Of a DNA stretch of 64,000 nucleotides, positions 15,226-24,633 are shown one piece after another. Both the position numbers and the translations under genes were made by a program. This stretch comes from Ruegeria_C sp041537905 (GTDB lineage Bacteria; Pseudomonadota; Alphaproteobacteria; Rhodobacterales; Rhodobacteraceae), in the NCBI RefSeq assembly GCF_041537905.1, contig NZ_JBGRUO010000003.1, positions 280,247 through 344,246 on the forward strand. Direction: 5' to 3'. The stretch's first letter is position 1, and each line of letters opens with the position of its first letter. The notes under the pieces were generated by a model. The model searched no databases. It was not told where the DNA came from and was given only the letters and a program-made list of their open reading frames with translations.

Positions 15226-17259
15226 ATGTCTGACCTTCGCAAAATCAATATCGATGGCACCGAGATTGAGGTGGACGGGGCCATGACCCTGATCCAGGCC
15301 TGTGAACAGGCGGGGGTGGAAATCCCGCGCTTCTGTTATCACGAGCGGCTCTCCATCGCGGGCAATTGCCGGATGTGTCTGGTTGAGGTTGTGGGCGGTC
15401 CGCCCAAGCCTGCTGCCTCCTGCGCCATGCAGGTGCGCGACCTGCGCCCTGGACCCGAGGGGCAGGCGCCACAGGTCAAGACCAACTCGCCCATGGTCAA
15501 GAAGGCCCGCGAAGGCGTGATGGAGTTCCTGCTGATCAACCACCCGCTCGACTGCCCGATCTGTGATCAGGGTGGGGAATGTGATTTGCAAGATCAGGCA
15601 ATGGCTTATGGCGTGGACTTCAGCCGGTTTCGCGAGGCCAAGCGCGCCGTCGATGACCTCGATCTGGGGCCTTTGGTCGAGACTCACATGACTCGCTGCA
15701 TCTCCTGCACCCGTTGTGTGCGCTTCACCAGCGAAGTGGCGGGGATCACCCAGATGGGCCAGACCGGGCGCGGCGAAGATGCCGAGATCACGTCTTATCT
15801 GGGCGAAACGCTGGCCAGCAACCTGCAAGGCAACATCATCGACCTTTGCCCGGTGGGCGCGCTGACCTCGAAGCCTTATGCGTTCACCGCCCGGCCGTGG
15901 GAACTGACCAAGACCGAGAGCATCGATGTGATGGATGCTCTGGGCTCGAACATCCGGGTCGACACCAAGGGCCGCGAGGTGATGCGGATGCTGCCGCGCA
16001 ACCACGATGGCGTGAACGAAGAATGGATATCTGACAAGACCCGTTTCGTCTGGGACGGGCTGCGTCGCCAGCGGCTGGACCGGCCTTATGTGCGGGTTGA
16101 TGGCAAGCTGAAACCGGCCACATGGCCCGAGGCTTTGGCGGCAGCGGCCAAGGCGATCAACGGGGCGCGGAAACTGGCTGGGATCGTGGGCGATCTGGCC
16201 TCGGTCGAGGCGGCCTTTGCTCTTAAACAGATGGTCGAGGGCAAGGGCGGTGTCGTGGAATGCCGCACCGATGGCGCGAAGCTGCCCGCAGGCAACCGCG
16301 CGGGCTATGTCGGCACCGCTGCCATCGCGGATATCGACAGTGCCGAGCGTATCCTGCTCATCGGCACCAACCCGCGCGACGAAGCGCCGGTGCTGAATGC
16401 GCGCATCCGCAAAGCGTGGTCTCATGGCGCGCAGGTGGCTCTGGTCGGGCCGTCGGTTGATCTGACCTATGATTATTATCATGCGGGCGATGACCGGGCG
16501 GCGCTGCAAAAGGTCGTCGATATGGGCGGTGATGACGAGATCCGGGGCAAACGCTCGCTGGTGATCGTCGGGCAGGGCGCCTTGCAGGAGGCCGACGGTG
16601 CCGCCGTTCTGGCCGCCGCGCAAACCGTTGCTGCCAATACCGAAAGCGGGCTGTTGATCCTGCACACCGCTGCGGGTCGCGTCGGCGCGCTGGATGTTGA
16701 TGCCACCAATGATCGTGACATGGACGCGGTTGCAGAGGCCGACGTGATCTACAATCTCGGCGCTGACGAGGTCGAGATCGGTGCCAAAGATGACGGGGGC
16801 GCCTTCGTCATCTATCAGGGCAGCCATGGAGACCGGGGCGCGCATCGCGCCGATGTGATCCTGCCCGGCGCGGCCTATACCGAAGAGGCGGGCCTGTTTG
16901 TCAACACCGAAGGCCGCCCGCAGTTGGCCATGCGCGCGGGCTTTGCGCCGGGTGATGCCAAGGAAAACTGGGCCATCCTGCGGGCACTCTCGGCAGAACT
17001 TGGCGAGGCGCTGCCTTATGACACCCTGGCGCAACTCCGCCAGACGCTGGTCAAGGCGGTGCCGCATCTGAAACAGGTCGATCAGGTTATCGAAAACGAA
17101 GGCGAAGCATTGCCGCCTGGCGCGCTCGGGCAGGCCAGCTTCCGCAGTGCGCTGCGCGATTTCTACCTGACCAACCCGATCGCGCGGGCCAGCCAGTTGA
17201 TGGCAGAACTGTCGGCGCAAGCCAAAGCGCGAGACGGCGAGAAAATCGCCGCCGAATGA
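15226..17259 (+). CDS. nuoG: NADH-quinone oxidoreductase subunit G
   Basis: A 677-residue (75 kDa) subunit with several iron-sulphur clusters. The N-terminal 2Fe-2S ferredoxin domain shows CYHERLSIAGNCRMCLVEV; the His-containing 4Fe-4S motif lies in HPLDCPICDQGGECDLQDQ; the third cluster is at RCISCTRCVRF with a further Cys in DLCPVG. The C-terminal part is a molybdopterin-oxidoreductase-like domain without the cofactor, as usual for NuoG. Length is normal for alphaproteobacteria. The TGA overlaps the ATG of the next lipoprotein gene. Confidence 0.95.
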   Translation: MSDLRKINIDGTEIEVDGAMTLIQACEQAGVEIPRFCYHERLSIAGNCRMCLVEVVGGPPKPAASCAMQVRDLRPGPEGQAPQVKTNSPMVKKAREGVMEFLLINHPLDCPICDQGGECDLQDQAMAYGVDFSRFREAKRAVDDLDLGPLVETHMTRCISCTRCVRFTSEVAGITQMGQTGRGEDAEITSYLGETLASNLQGNIIDLCPVGALTSKPYAFTARPWELTKTESIDVMDALGSNIRVDTKGREVMRMLPRNHDGVNEEWISDKTRFVWDGLRRQRLDRPYVRVDGKLKPATWPEALAAAAKAINGARKLAGIVGDLASVEAAFALKQMVEGKGGVVECRTDGAKLPAGNRAGYVGTAAIADIDSAERILLIGTNPRDEAPVLNARIRKAWSHGAQVALVGPSVDLTYDYYHAGDDRAALQKVVDMGGDDEIRGKRSLVIVGQGALQEADGAAVLAAAQTVAANTESGLLILHTAAGRVGALDVDATNDRDMDAVAEADVIYNLGADEVEIGAKDDGGAFVIYQGSHGDRGAHRADVILPGAAYTEEAGLFVNTEGRPQLAMRAGFAPGDAKENWAILRALSAELGEALPYDTLAQLRQTLVKAVPHLKQVDQVIENEGEALPPGALGQASFRSALRDFYLTNPIARASQLMAELSAQAKARDGEKIAAE

Positions 17260-17642
17260 TCCGTCCCGCGCTCATATCGCTGGCCCTTCTGGTCGCCTGC
17301 GCGCCTCAGCCGCAAGACGAGGTGTCGCAATTCGCGCCCGACTATCTGGGTGTCGAGGCGGTTTCGCTCGACAGCGATCTGGTGCAGATCGATCTCAGCA
17401 TGCGTGGCGCGCGCGGCCCCGAGGATGTGGATCGCTATGGCGAATGCGCCGTGGCGGGATACACGCTGAGCCAGGGCTATGGTTTTGCGCGGCATTTACG
17501 CACGAATATCGATGAAAAGGGTGGCGTGTGGACGGCGGATGCTGTTTACACCATCTCGCCAACCCTGCCACGCGGTTTCAACACCATCGACGCAGAGGTC
17601 ATGGTCGCGGATTGCGCGGAAAACGGAATACCCACGGTGTGA
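17256..17642 (+). CDS. Small lipoprotein between nuoG and nuoH
   Basis: A 128-residue protein with a short signal sequence and lipobox LVAC ending at Cys15. The mature part contains a Cys in YGECAVAGYTLSQGYGFARH and one in VADCAENG near the end, and reads as a compact beta-rich domain. It starts inside the nuoG stop (ATGA) and ends 6 bases before nuoH, so it is a fixed member of the operon. It should be anchored in the outer or inner membrane; function unknown. Confidence 0.7.
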   Translation: MIRPALISLALLVACAPQPQDEVSQFAPDYLGVEAVSLDSDLVQIDLSMRGARGPEDVDRYGECAVAGYTLSQGYGFARHLRTNIDEKGGVWTADAVYTISPTLPRGFNTIDAEVMVADCAENGIPTV

Positions 17643-17648
17643 GGACGC

Positions 17649-18686
17649 ATGGCAGATTTCTTTAGCACCCCAGGCGGCATAGCCCTGATCATCCTGGCGC
17701 AAGTCATTGCGGTTGTGGCCTTCGTGATGATCTCGCTGCTGTTTCTGGTTTATGGCGACCGCAAGATCTGGGCCGCCGTGCAGATGCGCCGGGGGCCGAA
17801 CGTGGTGGGTGTCTATGGCCTGCTGCAATCGGTGGCCGATGCGCTGAAATACGTGGTGAAAGAGGTGGTCATCCCCGCCGGGGCCGACCGCACCGTCTTC
17901 ATCCTCGCGCCGCTGACGTCCTTCGTGCTCGCGATGATCGCCTGGGCGGTGATCCCGTTCAACGATGGCTGGGTCCTGAGCGATATCAACGTCGCCATCC
18001 TCTATGTCTTCGCGGTTTCCTCGCTGGAGGTTTATGGCGTGATCATGGGCGGCTGGGCGTCGAACTCGAAATACCCCTTCTTGGGCTCGCTGCGCTCCGC
18101 GGCGCAAATGATCTCTTATGAGGTCTCCATCGGCCTCATCATCATCGGTGTGATCATCTCCACCGGAAGCATGAATTTCGGGGCCATCGTGCAGGCGCAG
18201 GACGGCAATCTGGGCCTCTTCAACTGGTACTGGCTGCCGCATTTCCCGATGGTGTTCCTGTTCTTCATCTCGGCGCTGGCCGAAACCAACCGCCCGCCCT
18301 TTGACTTGCCCGAGGCGGAATCGGAACTGGTCGCGGGGTATCAGGTGGAATACTCCGCGACGCCCTTCCTGCTGTTCATGGCGGGCGAGTACATCGCCAT
18401 CTTCCTGATGTGCGCGCTGACCTCGCTGCTGTTCTTCGGAGGCTGGCTGTCGCCCATTCCGGGTCTGCCCGACGGGGTGCTGTGGATGGTCGCCAAGATG
18501 GCGTTCTTCTTCTTCCTCTTTGCAATGGTCAAGGCGATCACGCCGCGCTACCGCTATGACCAGCTGATGCGGCTGGGCTGGAAAGTCTTCCTGCCGTTCT
18601 CGCTGGGCTGGGTGGTCTTCGTGGCTTTCGCCGCCAAATTCGACTGGTTCTGGGGCGCGTTTGCGCGCTGGAGCACCGGAGGCTGA
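17649..18686 (+). CDS. nuoH: NADH-quinone oxidoreductase subunit H
   Basis: A 345-residue membrane subunit with about eight transmembrane helices that links the quinone chamber to the proton-pumping arm. Conserved marks are YGDRKIWAAVQMRRGPNVVG after helix 1, the acidic loop AETNRPPFDLPEAESELVAGY and RYRYDQLMRLGWK near the end. It starts 6 bases after the lipoprotein gene and is followed by nuoI after one base. Confidence 0.95.
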   Translation: MADFFSTPGGIALIILAQVIAVVAFVMISLLFLVYGDRKIWAAVQMRRGPNVVGVYGLLQSVADALKYVVKEVVIPAGADRTVFILAPLTSFVLAMIAWAVIPFNDGWVLSDINVAILYVFAVSSLEVYGVIMGGWASNSKYPFLGSLRSAAQMISYEVSIGLIIIGVIISTGSMNFGAIVQAQDGNLGLFNWYWLPHFPMVFLFFISALAETNRPPFDLPEAESELVAGYQVEYSATPFLLFMAGEYIAIFLMCALTSLLFFGGWLSPIPGLPDGVLWMVAKMAFFFFLFAMVKAITPRYRYDQLMRLGWKVFLPFSLGWVVFVAFAAKFDWFWGAFARWSTGG

Positions 18687-18687
18687 T

Positions 18688-19182
18688 ATGACCCAGATCG
18701 ACTATACCCGCGCTGCCAAATACTTCCTGCTGCAGGATTTCTGGAAGGGCTTCAAGCTGGGCATGAAGTATTTCTTTGCGCCCAAGGCCACCGTGAACTA
18801 CCCGCATGAAAAAGGCCCACTCAGCCCCCGCTTCCGAGGCGAGCATGCGCTGCGCCGCTATCCCAATGGCGAGGAGCGCTGCATTGCCTGCAAGCTCTGC
18901 GAGGCGATCTGCCCGGCGCAGGCCATCACCATCGATGCCGAACCGCGCGAGGATGGCAGCCGCCGCACCACGCGCTATGACATCGACATGACCAAATGTA
19001 TCTATTGCGGCTTCTGCCAGGAGGCCTGCCCGGTCGATGCCATTGTCGAAGGCCCGAATTTCGAATTCGCCACCGAAACCCGTGAAGAGCTGTTTTATGA
19101 CAAGGAAAAGCTCCTTGATAACGGCGAACGCTGGGAGGCCGAGATTGCCCGTAATCTGGAACTGGACGCGCCGTACCGATGA
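18688..19182 (+). CDS. nuoI: NADH-quinone oxidoreductase subunit I
   Basis: A 164-residue (23 kDa) subunit with two 4Fe-4S clusters (N6a and N6b). The ligand sets are Cys65, 68, 71, 75 (CIACKLCEAIC) and Cys104, 107, 110, 114 (CIYCGFCQEAC). The N-terminal amphipathic helix region (AAKYFLLQDFWKGFKLGMKYFF) attaches it to NuoH. ATG 18688 gives the usual start; the frame is open from 18661. Overlaps the next gene by 4 bases. Confidence 0.95.
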   Translation: MTQIDYTRAAKYFLLQDFWKGFKLGMKYFFAPKATVNYPHEKGPLSPRFRGEHALRRYPNGEERCIACKLCEAICPAQAITIDAEPREDGSRRTTRYDIDMTKCIYCGFCQEACPVDAIVEGPNFEFATETREELFYDKEKLLDNGERWEAEIARNLELDAPYR

Positions 19183-19589
19183 CTGACACGCCCAATAACC
19201 CGTTCGAAGCGATGATGGCGCAGGCGCAGGAGATGGCCAAGGCGCTGAACCCGGCGTTGGAAAGCTTCTCGCCCAAGGGGTTCGAGGCGCTGTGGCCGAC
19301 CATGCCCAAGGAAGCCATGGAACTGATGTTCGGCAATGCGGTAAACAAGGACGGGCTGGACGCCAAGACCCGTCTGTTGCTGACGCTGGCCGGGCTGACC
19401 ATGCAGGGCGCGCAGGCCGACACGGCGGTGCGCCAGACCGTGCGCCACGCGCTGGAGGCGGGCGCAGGCAAACAAGAGATCGTCGAAACGATCGGTCAGA
19501 TGTCGGTGTTTGCCGGCATCCCGGCCATGACCCGTGCGCTGGATCTGGCCAAAGAGGTCATGGGCGATAGTGAGGAAGACGAGACATGA
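19179..19589 (+). CDS. Carboxymuconolactone decarboxylase (CMD/AhpD-like) family protein
   Basis: A 136-residue helical protein. After an N-terminal ~40-residue region it contains GLDAKTRLLLTLAGLTMQGA and AVRQTVRHALEAGAGKQEIVETI, which follow the CMD helix pattern. No CxxC pair is present, so it should not act as an AhpD-type disulphide reductase. It overlaps both nuoI and nuoJ by 4 bases and is therefore translated with them. Substrate unknown; the family includes ring-opening lactone decarboxylases and many orphan proteins. Confidence 0.75.
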   Translation: MTDTPNNPFEAMMAQAQEMAKALNPALESFSPKGFEALWPTMPKEAMELMFGNAVNKDGLDAKTRLLLTLAGLTMQGAQADTAVRQTVRHALEAGAGKQEIVETIGQMSVFAGIPAMTRALDLAKEVMGDSEEDET

Positions 19590-20188
19590 CCGCATTTGCC
19601 TTCTACCTCTTTGCAATCTGCGCCATTGCAGGCGGGCTGTTCACCGTGATCAGCCGCCAGCCGGTCCATTCGGTGCTGTGGCTGATCCTGTCCTTCCTGT
19701 CTTCGGCGGGGCTGTTCGTGCTGCTGGGGGCCGAGTTCGTCGCCATGCTGCTGATCATCGTCTATGTCGGCGCGGTCGCGGTGCTATTCCTGTTTGTGGT
19801 GATGATGCTGGACGTGGATTTCGCCGAGTTGAAGGCCGAGATGGCGCGCTATATGCCGCTGGCGCTGCTGATCGGGCTGGTCATCCTGATGCAGTTCGTC
19901 ATGGCCTTCGGGGCCTGGGAAAGCGCCCAGGCTGCCGAAAGCCTGCGGGCGCAGGTGACCCCCACCGACATGCATAATACGCAGGCGCTGGGAGTGATCC
20001 TCTATGACCAGTATTTCCTGCTGTTCCAGCTTGCGGGGCTGATCCTGCTGGTCGCCATGATTGGCGCCATCGTGCTGACCCTGCGCCACCGTCAGGACAT
20101 CAAACGCCAGGACATCATCGCCCAGATGATGCGCGACCCGGCGCAGGCGATGGAGTTGAAAGACGTGAAACCGGGGCAGGGGCTGTGA
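19586..20188 (+). CDS. nuoJ: NADH-quinone oxidoreductase subunit J
   Basis: A 200-residue membrane subunit with five transmembrane helices; the third contains the EFVAMLLIIVYVGAVAVLFLFVVMML segment in two halves (EFVAMLLIIVYVGAVAV then LFLFVVMMLD), which holds the conserved Glu and pi-bulge Tyr region. The cytosolic C-terminus is charged (RHRQDIKRQDII). Start overlaps the CMD gene, and the TGA overlaps the next GTG. Confidence 0.94.
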   Translation: MTAFAFYLFAICAIAGGLFTVISRQPVHSVLWLILSFLSSAGLFVLLGAEFVAMLLIIVYVGAVAVLFLFVVMMLDVDFAELKAEMARYMPLALLIGLVILMQFVMAFGAWESAQAAESLRAQVTPTDMHNTQALGVILYDQYFLLFQLAGLILLVAMIGAIVLTLRHRQDIKRQDIIAQMMRDPAQAMELKDVKPGQGL

Positions 20189-20577
20189 TCATGCGCGGGT
20201 GGACAAGGAACACAACTGGGGTTGCTGCCTGTGGCCTGCTGCTCATCGCAAGCGGTGCGAGCGCGGCAGAGAATGAGATCGAAAACCCGCTCGACACGGT
20301 GAACAAGCATTTTGAAGTGGCGAGCAAGGATTTTGGCGGCGGCGTCACGCAGTTGCATGCCCGCAAGGAAGGGGCGGGTGGCACCGAGCACCTGATCTAC
20401 CACTTCGATTGTTCGAACAAGAAATACGACCTGTTCTATAACAGCGCGGAAACGCCCGACAGCCGGCCAGATATGGTGGACGCGCCGTTTGTAGAACCGC
20501 TCGAACCGGAAGACATTGTTGGGCCCTTGGCTCAACACACCTGTACGAAATACGGCTACCCGCTGCTGGAATGGTGA
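20185..20577 (+). CDS. Secreted 130-residue protein between nuoJ and nuoK
   Basis: The frame opens at GTG 20185 overlapping the nuoJ stop; ATG 20191 is an alternative with better N-terminal basic residues. A signal peptide ends near SGASAAE. The mature ~105 residues contain YHFDCSNKKYDLFYNSAE and HTCTKYGYPLLEW, with two Cys that may form a disulphide. It ends 4 bases before nuoK. No family recognised; likely periplasmic. Confidence 0.6.
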   Translation: MIMRGWTRNTTGVAACGLLLIASGASAAENEIENPLDTVNKHFEVASKDFGGGVTQLHARKEGAGGTEHLIYHFDCSNKKYDLFYNSAETPDSRPDMVDAPFVEPLEPEDIVGPLAQHTCTKYGYPLLEW

Positions 20578-20581
20578 GGAT

Positions 20582-20887
20582 ATGATCGGACTTGAACACT
20601 ACCTGACCGTTGCGGCGACGCTGTTCGTCATTGGCATCTTTGGCCTGTTCCTGAACCGCAAGAACGTGATCATTCTGTTGATGAGCATCGAGTTGATGCT
20701 GCTGGCGGTGAATATCAACCTTGTGGCCTTCTCCAGTTTCCTCGGCGATCTGGTGGGGCAGGTGTTCACGCTGTTTGTGCTGACCGTGGCCGCAGCCGAG
20801 GCCGCCATTGGCCTCGCCATTCTGGTCTGTTTCTTCCGCAACCGCGGCTCCATCGCCGTCGAAGACGTTAACGTAATGAAGGGCTGA
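20582..20887 (+). CDS. nuoK: NADH-quinone oxidoreductase subunit K
   Basis: A 101-residue antiporter-like (MrpC-type) membrane subunit with three helices. Conserved glutamates appear in LLMSIELMLLAVNIN (helix 2) and AAAEAAIGLAI (helix 3). ATG 20582 follows GAGGAT; the frame is open upstream to 20516, but those residues are not NuoK-like. Confidence 0.95.
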   Translation: MIGLEHYLTVAATLFVIGIFGLFLNRKNVIILLMSIELMLLAVNINLVAFSSFLGDLVGQVFTLFVLTVAAAEAAIGLAILVCFFRNRGSIAVEDVNVMKG

Positions 20888-20894
20888 GGAACTC

Positions 20895-23081
20895 ATGGAA
20901 ACCACAATCCTCTTTGCCCCGCTGGTGGGGGCCATCCTGTGCGGGTTTGGCTGGAAGTTCATCGGCGAGAAGGCGGCGATGTGGACCGCTACCGGCCTGT
21001 TGTTCCTGGCCTGTATCCTCAGCTGGATCGTGTTCTTCAGCTTTGACGGGGTGACGCAGCAGATACCCGTGATGCGCTTCATCGAAAGCGGGTCGCTCAG
21101 CACCGAATGGGCGATCCGGCTGGACCGGCTGACGGCGATCATGCTGATCGTGGTGACGACCGTCTCGGCGCTCGTGCATCTTTACAGCTTTGGCTACATG
21201 GATCACGACCCCGCCTTCCGCGAGGGCGAAAGCTACAAGCCGCGTTTCTTTGCCTATCTCAGCTTCTTCACCTTCTCGATGCTGGCGCTGGTGACCTCGG
21301 ACAATCTGGTGCAGATGTTCTTTGGCTGGGAGGGCGTGGGCGTCGCCTCCTACCTTCTGATCGGGTTCTATTACCGTAAACCCACCGCCAATGCGGCGGC
21401 GATCAAAGCCTTTGTGGTCAACCGGGTTGGCGATTTCGGTTTTGCGCTGGGCATCTTTGCGCTGTTCTTTCTGGTCGACAGCATCAATTTCGAGGACGTC
21501 TTTGTCTCCGGCCCGAAACTGGCCGAAACGCAACTGACCTTCCTCTGGGGCGAATGGTCGGCGATTGAGGTGATCTGCGTGCTGCTCTTTATCGGGGCGA
21601 TGGGCAAATCGGCGCAATTGATACTGCACACCTGGCTGCCCGACGCGATGGAAGGCCCGACACCGGTTTCGGCGCTGATCCATGCGGCAACCATGGTGAC
21701 GGCGGGGGTGTTCCTCGTCTGCCGCATGTCGCCGCTGATGGAGTTTGCACCGAACGCCACCGCCTTCATCACCTTCCTCGGGGCGGCGACGGCGTTTTTT
21801 GCCGCCACCATCGGTCTGGTACAGACCGACATCAAACGCGTCATCGCTTATTCGACCTGTTCGCAGCTGGGTTACATGTTCGTGGCCGCTGGTGTCGGCA
21901 TGTATTCGGCGGCGATGTTCCACCTGCTGACGCACGCGTTTTTCAAGGCGCTTTTGTTCCTCGGTGCGGGCTCGGTCATCCACGCCATGCACCATGAGCA
22001 GGACATGATGAACTATGGCGGGCTGCGTAAGAAGATTCCCTATACCTATTGGGGCATGATGTTCGGCACGCTGGCGATCACCGGGGTGGGTATTCCGCTG
22101 ACCGGCATCGGCTTTGCAGGGTTCCTGTCCAAGGATGCGATCATCGAAAGCGCCTGGGCCGGTGGCACCGGGTTTGCCTTCTGGTCGCTGGTGATCGCGG
22201 CGGCCTTCACCGCCTTCTATAGCTGGCGGCTGATCTTCCTGACCTTCTATGGCGAGGCGCGCGGCAACAAGCACACGCATGACCACGCCCATGAAAGCCC
22301 GATGACCATGCTGGTGCCGCTGGGCGTGCTGAGCCTGGGGGCGATCTTTGCTGGCATGCTCTGGTATGGCGCGTTCTTCGGGCATGCCGATAAGGTCGGC
22401 AAGTTCTATGGTATCCCGGTGGCCGAGGCCTCGGAACATGCCGAGGGGCATGATGCGGAAACCCATGCTGAACATGTGGCCGACGGTACCGCCGAGGAGC
22501 ATCACGATACCGCAGAGGGCGACGCGCACGCGGCTGATGCGGCGCATGGCGATGACGCCCATGGCGATAGCGAAACAGGCGACGCCGCGCATGGCGGTGA
22601 TCATCACTATGTCTTCGCGGGTGAGCCGGGGCAGGGCGCCATCTATATCGCGCCGGACAACCATGTGCTGGACGATGCCCATGCCGCGCCGAAATGGGTC
22701 AAGGTTTCGCCTTTCGTGGCGATGGCGATTGGTTTCCTGCTGGCCTATCTCTTCTACATCGTGAACCCGTCGCTGCCCGGACGTCTGGCAGAGAACCAGC
22801 GCCCGCTTTATCTGTTCCTGCTGAACAAATGGTATTTCGACGAGATCTATGACGCGATCTTCGTGCGTCCGACCCTGGCGCTGGGCCGCTTCCTGTGGAG
22901 GCGTGGCGACGGCAACACCATTGATGGCTTCCTGAACGGGGTTGCGATGGGTGTTGTGCCGTTCTTTACCCGGCTCGCGGGCAAGGCGCAGTCTGGCTAC
23001 ATCTTCACCTATGCCTTCTACATGGTGCTGGGCATCGCGGCCCTTGTTACCTGGATGTCGATCGGCGGGGGGGCGCAGTAA
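20895..23081 (+). CDS. nuoL: NADH-quinone oxidoreductase subunit L with His-rich loop
   Basis: A 728-residue proton-pumping antiporter-like subunit. Core marks include FFGWEGVGVASYLLIGFYY (conserved Glu), HTWLPDAMEGPTPVSALIHA and the SQLGYM segment; the C-terminal long lateral helix region follows residue ~600. Between the transmembrane core and that helix there are KHTHDHAH (459-466) and a hydrophilic 60-residue loop (about 513-572) carrying 12 His together with many Asp, Glu and Ala. E. coli NuoL has about 613 residues, so the loop accounts for much of the extra length. The stop overlaps the nuoM start by one base. Confidence 0.95.
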   Translation: METTILFAPLVGAILCGFGWKFIGEKAAMWTATGLLFLACILSWIVFFSFDGVTQQIPVMRFIESGSLSTEWAIRLDRLTAIMLIVVTTVSALVHLYSFGYMDHDPAFREGESYKPRFFAYLSFFTFSMLALVTSDNLVQMFFGWEGVGVASYLLIGFYYRKPTANAAAIKAFVVNRVGDFGFALGIFALFFLVDSINFEDVFVSGPKLAETQLTFLWGEWSAIEVICVLLFIGAMGKSAQLILHTWLPDAMEGPTPVSALIHAATMVTAGVFLVCRMSPLMEFAPNATAFITFLGAATAFFAATIGLVQTDIKRVIAYSTCSQLGYMFVAAGVGMYSAAMFHLLTHAFFKALLFLGAGSVIHAMHHEQDMMNYGGLRKKIPYTYWGMMFGTLAITGVGIPLTGIGFAGFLSKDAIIESAWAGGTGFAFWSLVIAAAFTAFYSWRLIFLTFYGEARGNKHTHDHAHESPMTMLVPLGVLSLGAIFAGMLWYGAFFGHADKVGKFYGIPVAEASEHAEGHDAETHAEHVADGTAEEHHDTAEGDAHAADAAHGDDAHGDSETGDAAHGGDHHYVFAGEPGQGAIYIAPDNHVLDDAHAAPKWVKVSPFVAMAIGFLLAYLFYIVNPSLPGRLAENQRPLYLFLLNKWYFDEIYDAIFVRPTLALGRFLWRRGDGNTIDGFLNGVAMGVVPFFTRLAGKAQSGYIFTYAFYMVLGIAALVTWMSIGGGAQ

Positions 23082-24622
23082 TGGACAATATTCTCTCCAT
23101 TATTCTCGTCATTCCGGCGATTGCCGCGCTGATCCTGCTGATCTTTCTGCGCGGAGAGGACGCCGCTGCGCAGCGCAATGCCAAGATGGTGGCGCTATTC
23201 GCAACCACGATCACCTTTCTGGTGTCCATCGGCGTCTATACCGGCTTTGATCCGGAAAACACCGGCTTCCAGATGGTGGAAGAACACGCCTGGCTGATGG
23301 GTCTGAAATACAAGGTGGGTGTGGACGGGATCAGCGTTCTCTTTGTGCTGCTGACCACTTTCATCATGCCGCTGACCATTCTCGCCAGTTGGGGCGTGAC
23401 CGACCGGGTGAAGGAATACATGATCGCCTTCCTGCTGCTGGAAACGCTGATGCTGGGCGTGTTCATGGCGCTGGATCTGGTGCTGTTCTACCTGTTCTTC
23501 GAGGCGGGTCTGATCCCGATGTTCCTAATCATCGGCATCTGGGGCGGCAAGGAACGGATCTACGCCAGCTTCAAGTTCTTCCTCTACACCTTCCTCGGCT
23601 CGGTGCTGATGCTGGTGGCGATGGTGGCGATGTATGCGGATGCGCAGACCACGGATATCGTTGCGCTGATGGGGCATCAGTTCTCATCCGAGAGCTTCAG
23701 CGTGCTGGGTGTTTATATCGTTGGTGGTATGCAGACGCTGATGTTCCTGGCCTTCTTCGCCAGCTTCGCAGTCAAGATGCCGATGTGGCCGGTCCATACC
23801 TGGTTGCCGGATGCCCACGTGCAGGCGCCCACCGCCGGGTCCGTGGTGCTGGCCGCGATCCTGCTGAAGATGGGCGGCTACGGTTTCCTGCGGTTTTCAC
23901 TGCCGATGTTCCCGGTCGGGTCCGAGGTGATGACGCCGCTGGTCCTGTGGATGTCGGCCATCGCGGTTGTCTACACCTCGCTGGTCGCGCTGGTGCAGGA
24001 GGATATGAAAAAGCTGATCGCCTATTCCTCGGTCGCGCATATGGGCTTTGTCACCATGGGCATCTTTGCGGCGAACCAGCAGGGCGTTGATGGCGCGATT
24101 TTCCAGATGCTCAGCCACGGCTTCATCTCGGCCGCGCTCTTCCTTTGTGTTGGCGTGATCTATGACCGGATGCATACCCGTGATATCGAGGCCTATGGCG
24201 GGCTTGTGAACCGGATGCCTGCCTATGCGCTCGTATTCATGCTGTTCACCATGGCCAATGTGGGCCTGCCGGGCACCTCCGGGTTCATCGGGGAATTCCT
24301 GACGCTCATGGGTGCCTTCCAGGTCAATACCTGGGTGACGGCGGTGGCGGCGACCGGTGTGATTTTCTCGGCGGCTTATGCGCTCTGGCTTTATCGCCGG
24401 GTGGTCTTTGGCGACCTGATCAAAGAGAGCCTGAAGTCGATCCGCGACATGAACTCGCGCGAGCGGCTGATCTTTGCGCCGCTGATCGCGATGACGCTGC
24501 TGCTGGGGGTCTACCCGTCGCTGGTGACCGATATCATCGGCCCGTCGACGACGGCGCTGATCTCGAATTATGACACGGCGCTGGCCGCGGCCGAGGCCGC
24601 CACCCAGTTTGCCGCGAACTGA
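23081..24622 (+). CDS. nuoM: NADH-quinone oxidoreductase subunit M
   Basis: A 513-residue antiporter-like proton-pumping subunit with about 14 transmembrane helices. FFEAGLIPMFLIIGIWGG carries the conserved Glu, KMPMWPVHTWLPDAHVQAPT the Lys and discontinuous helix, and AYSSVAHMGFVTMGIF the second Lys region. TAATG links it to nuoL; nuoN follows after 11 bases with a GAGGAGG site. Confidence 0.96.
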   Translation: MDNILSIILVIPAIAALILLIFLRGEDAAAQRNAKMVALFATTITFLVSIGVYTGFDPENTGFQMVEEHAWLMGLKYKVGVDGISVLFVLLTTFIMPLTILASWGVTDRVKEYMIAFLLLETLMLGVFMALDLVLFYLFFEAGLIPMFLIIGIWGGKERIYASFKFFLYTFLGSVLMLVAMVAMYADAQTTDIVALMGHQFSSESFSVLGVYIVGGMQTLMFLAFFASFAVKMPMWPVHTWLPDAHVQAPTAGSVVLAAILLKMGGYGFLRFSLPMFPVGSEVMTPLVLWMSAIAVVYTSLVALVQEDMKKLIAYSSVAHMGFVTMGIFAANQQGVDGAIFQMLSHGFISAALFLCVGVIYDRMHTRDIEAYGGLVNRMPAYALVFMLFTMANVGLPGTSGFIGEFLTLMGAFQVNTWVTAVAATGVIFSAAYALWLYRRVVFGDLIKESLKSIRDMNSRERLIFAPLIAMTLLLGVYPSLVTDIIGPSTTALISNYDTALAAAEAATQFAAN

Positions 24623-24633
24623 GGAGGCCGGAG

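Noticed and set aside
14955..15233. 92-codon frame before nuoG
   Set aside because: No start codon with a good ribosome-binding site and no domain or hydrophobic pattern; treated as non-coding.
15193..17220. 675-codon minus-strand frame opposite nuoG, and similar long frames at 10761-12176, 20868-22682 and 42944-44749
   Set aside because: All lie exactly antisense to strong genes and have Arg/His/Gln-rich, domain-free translations.
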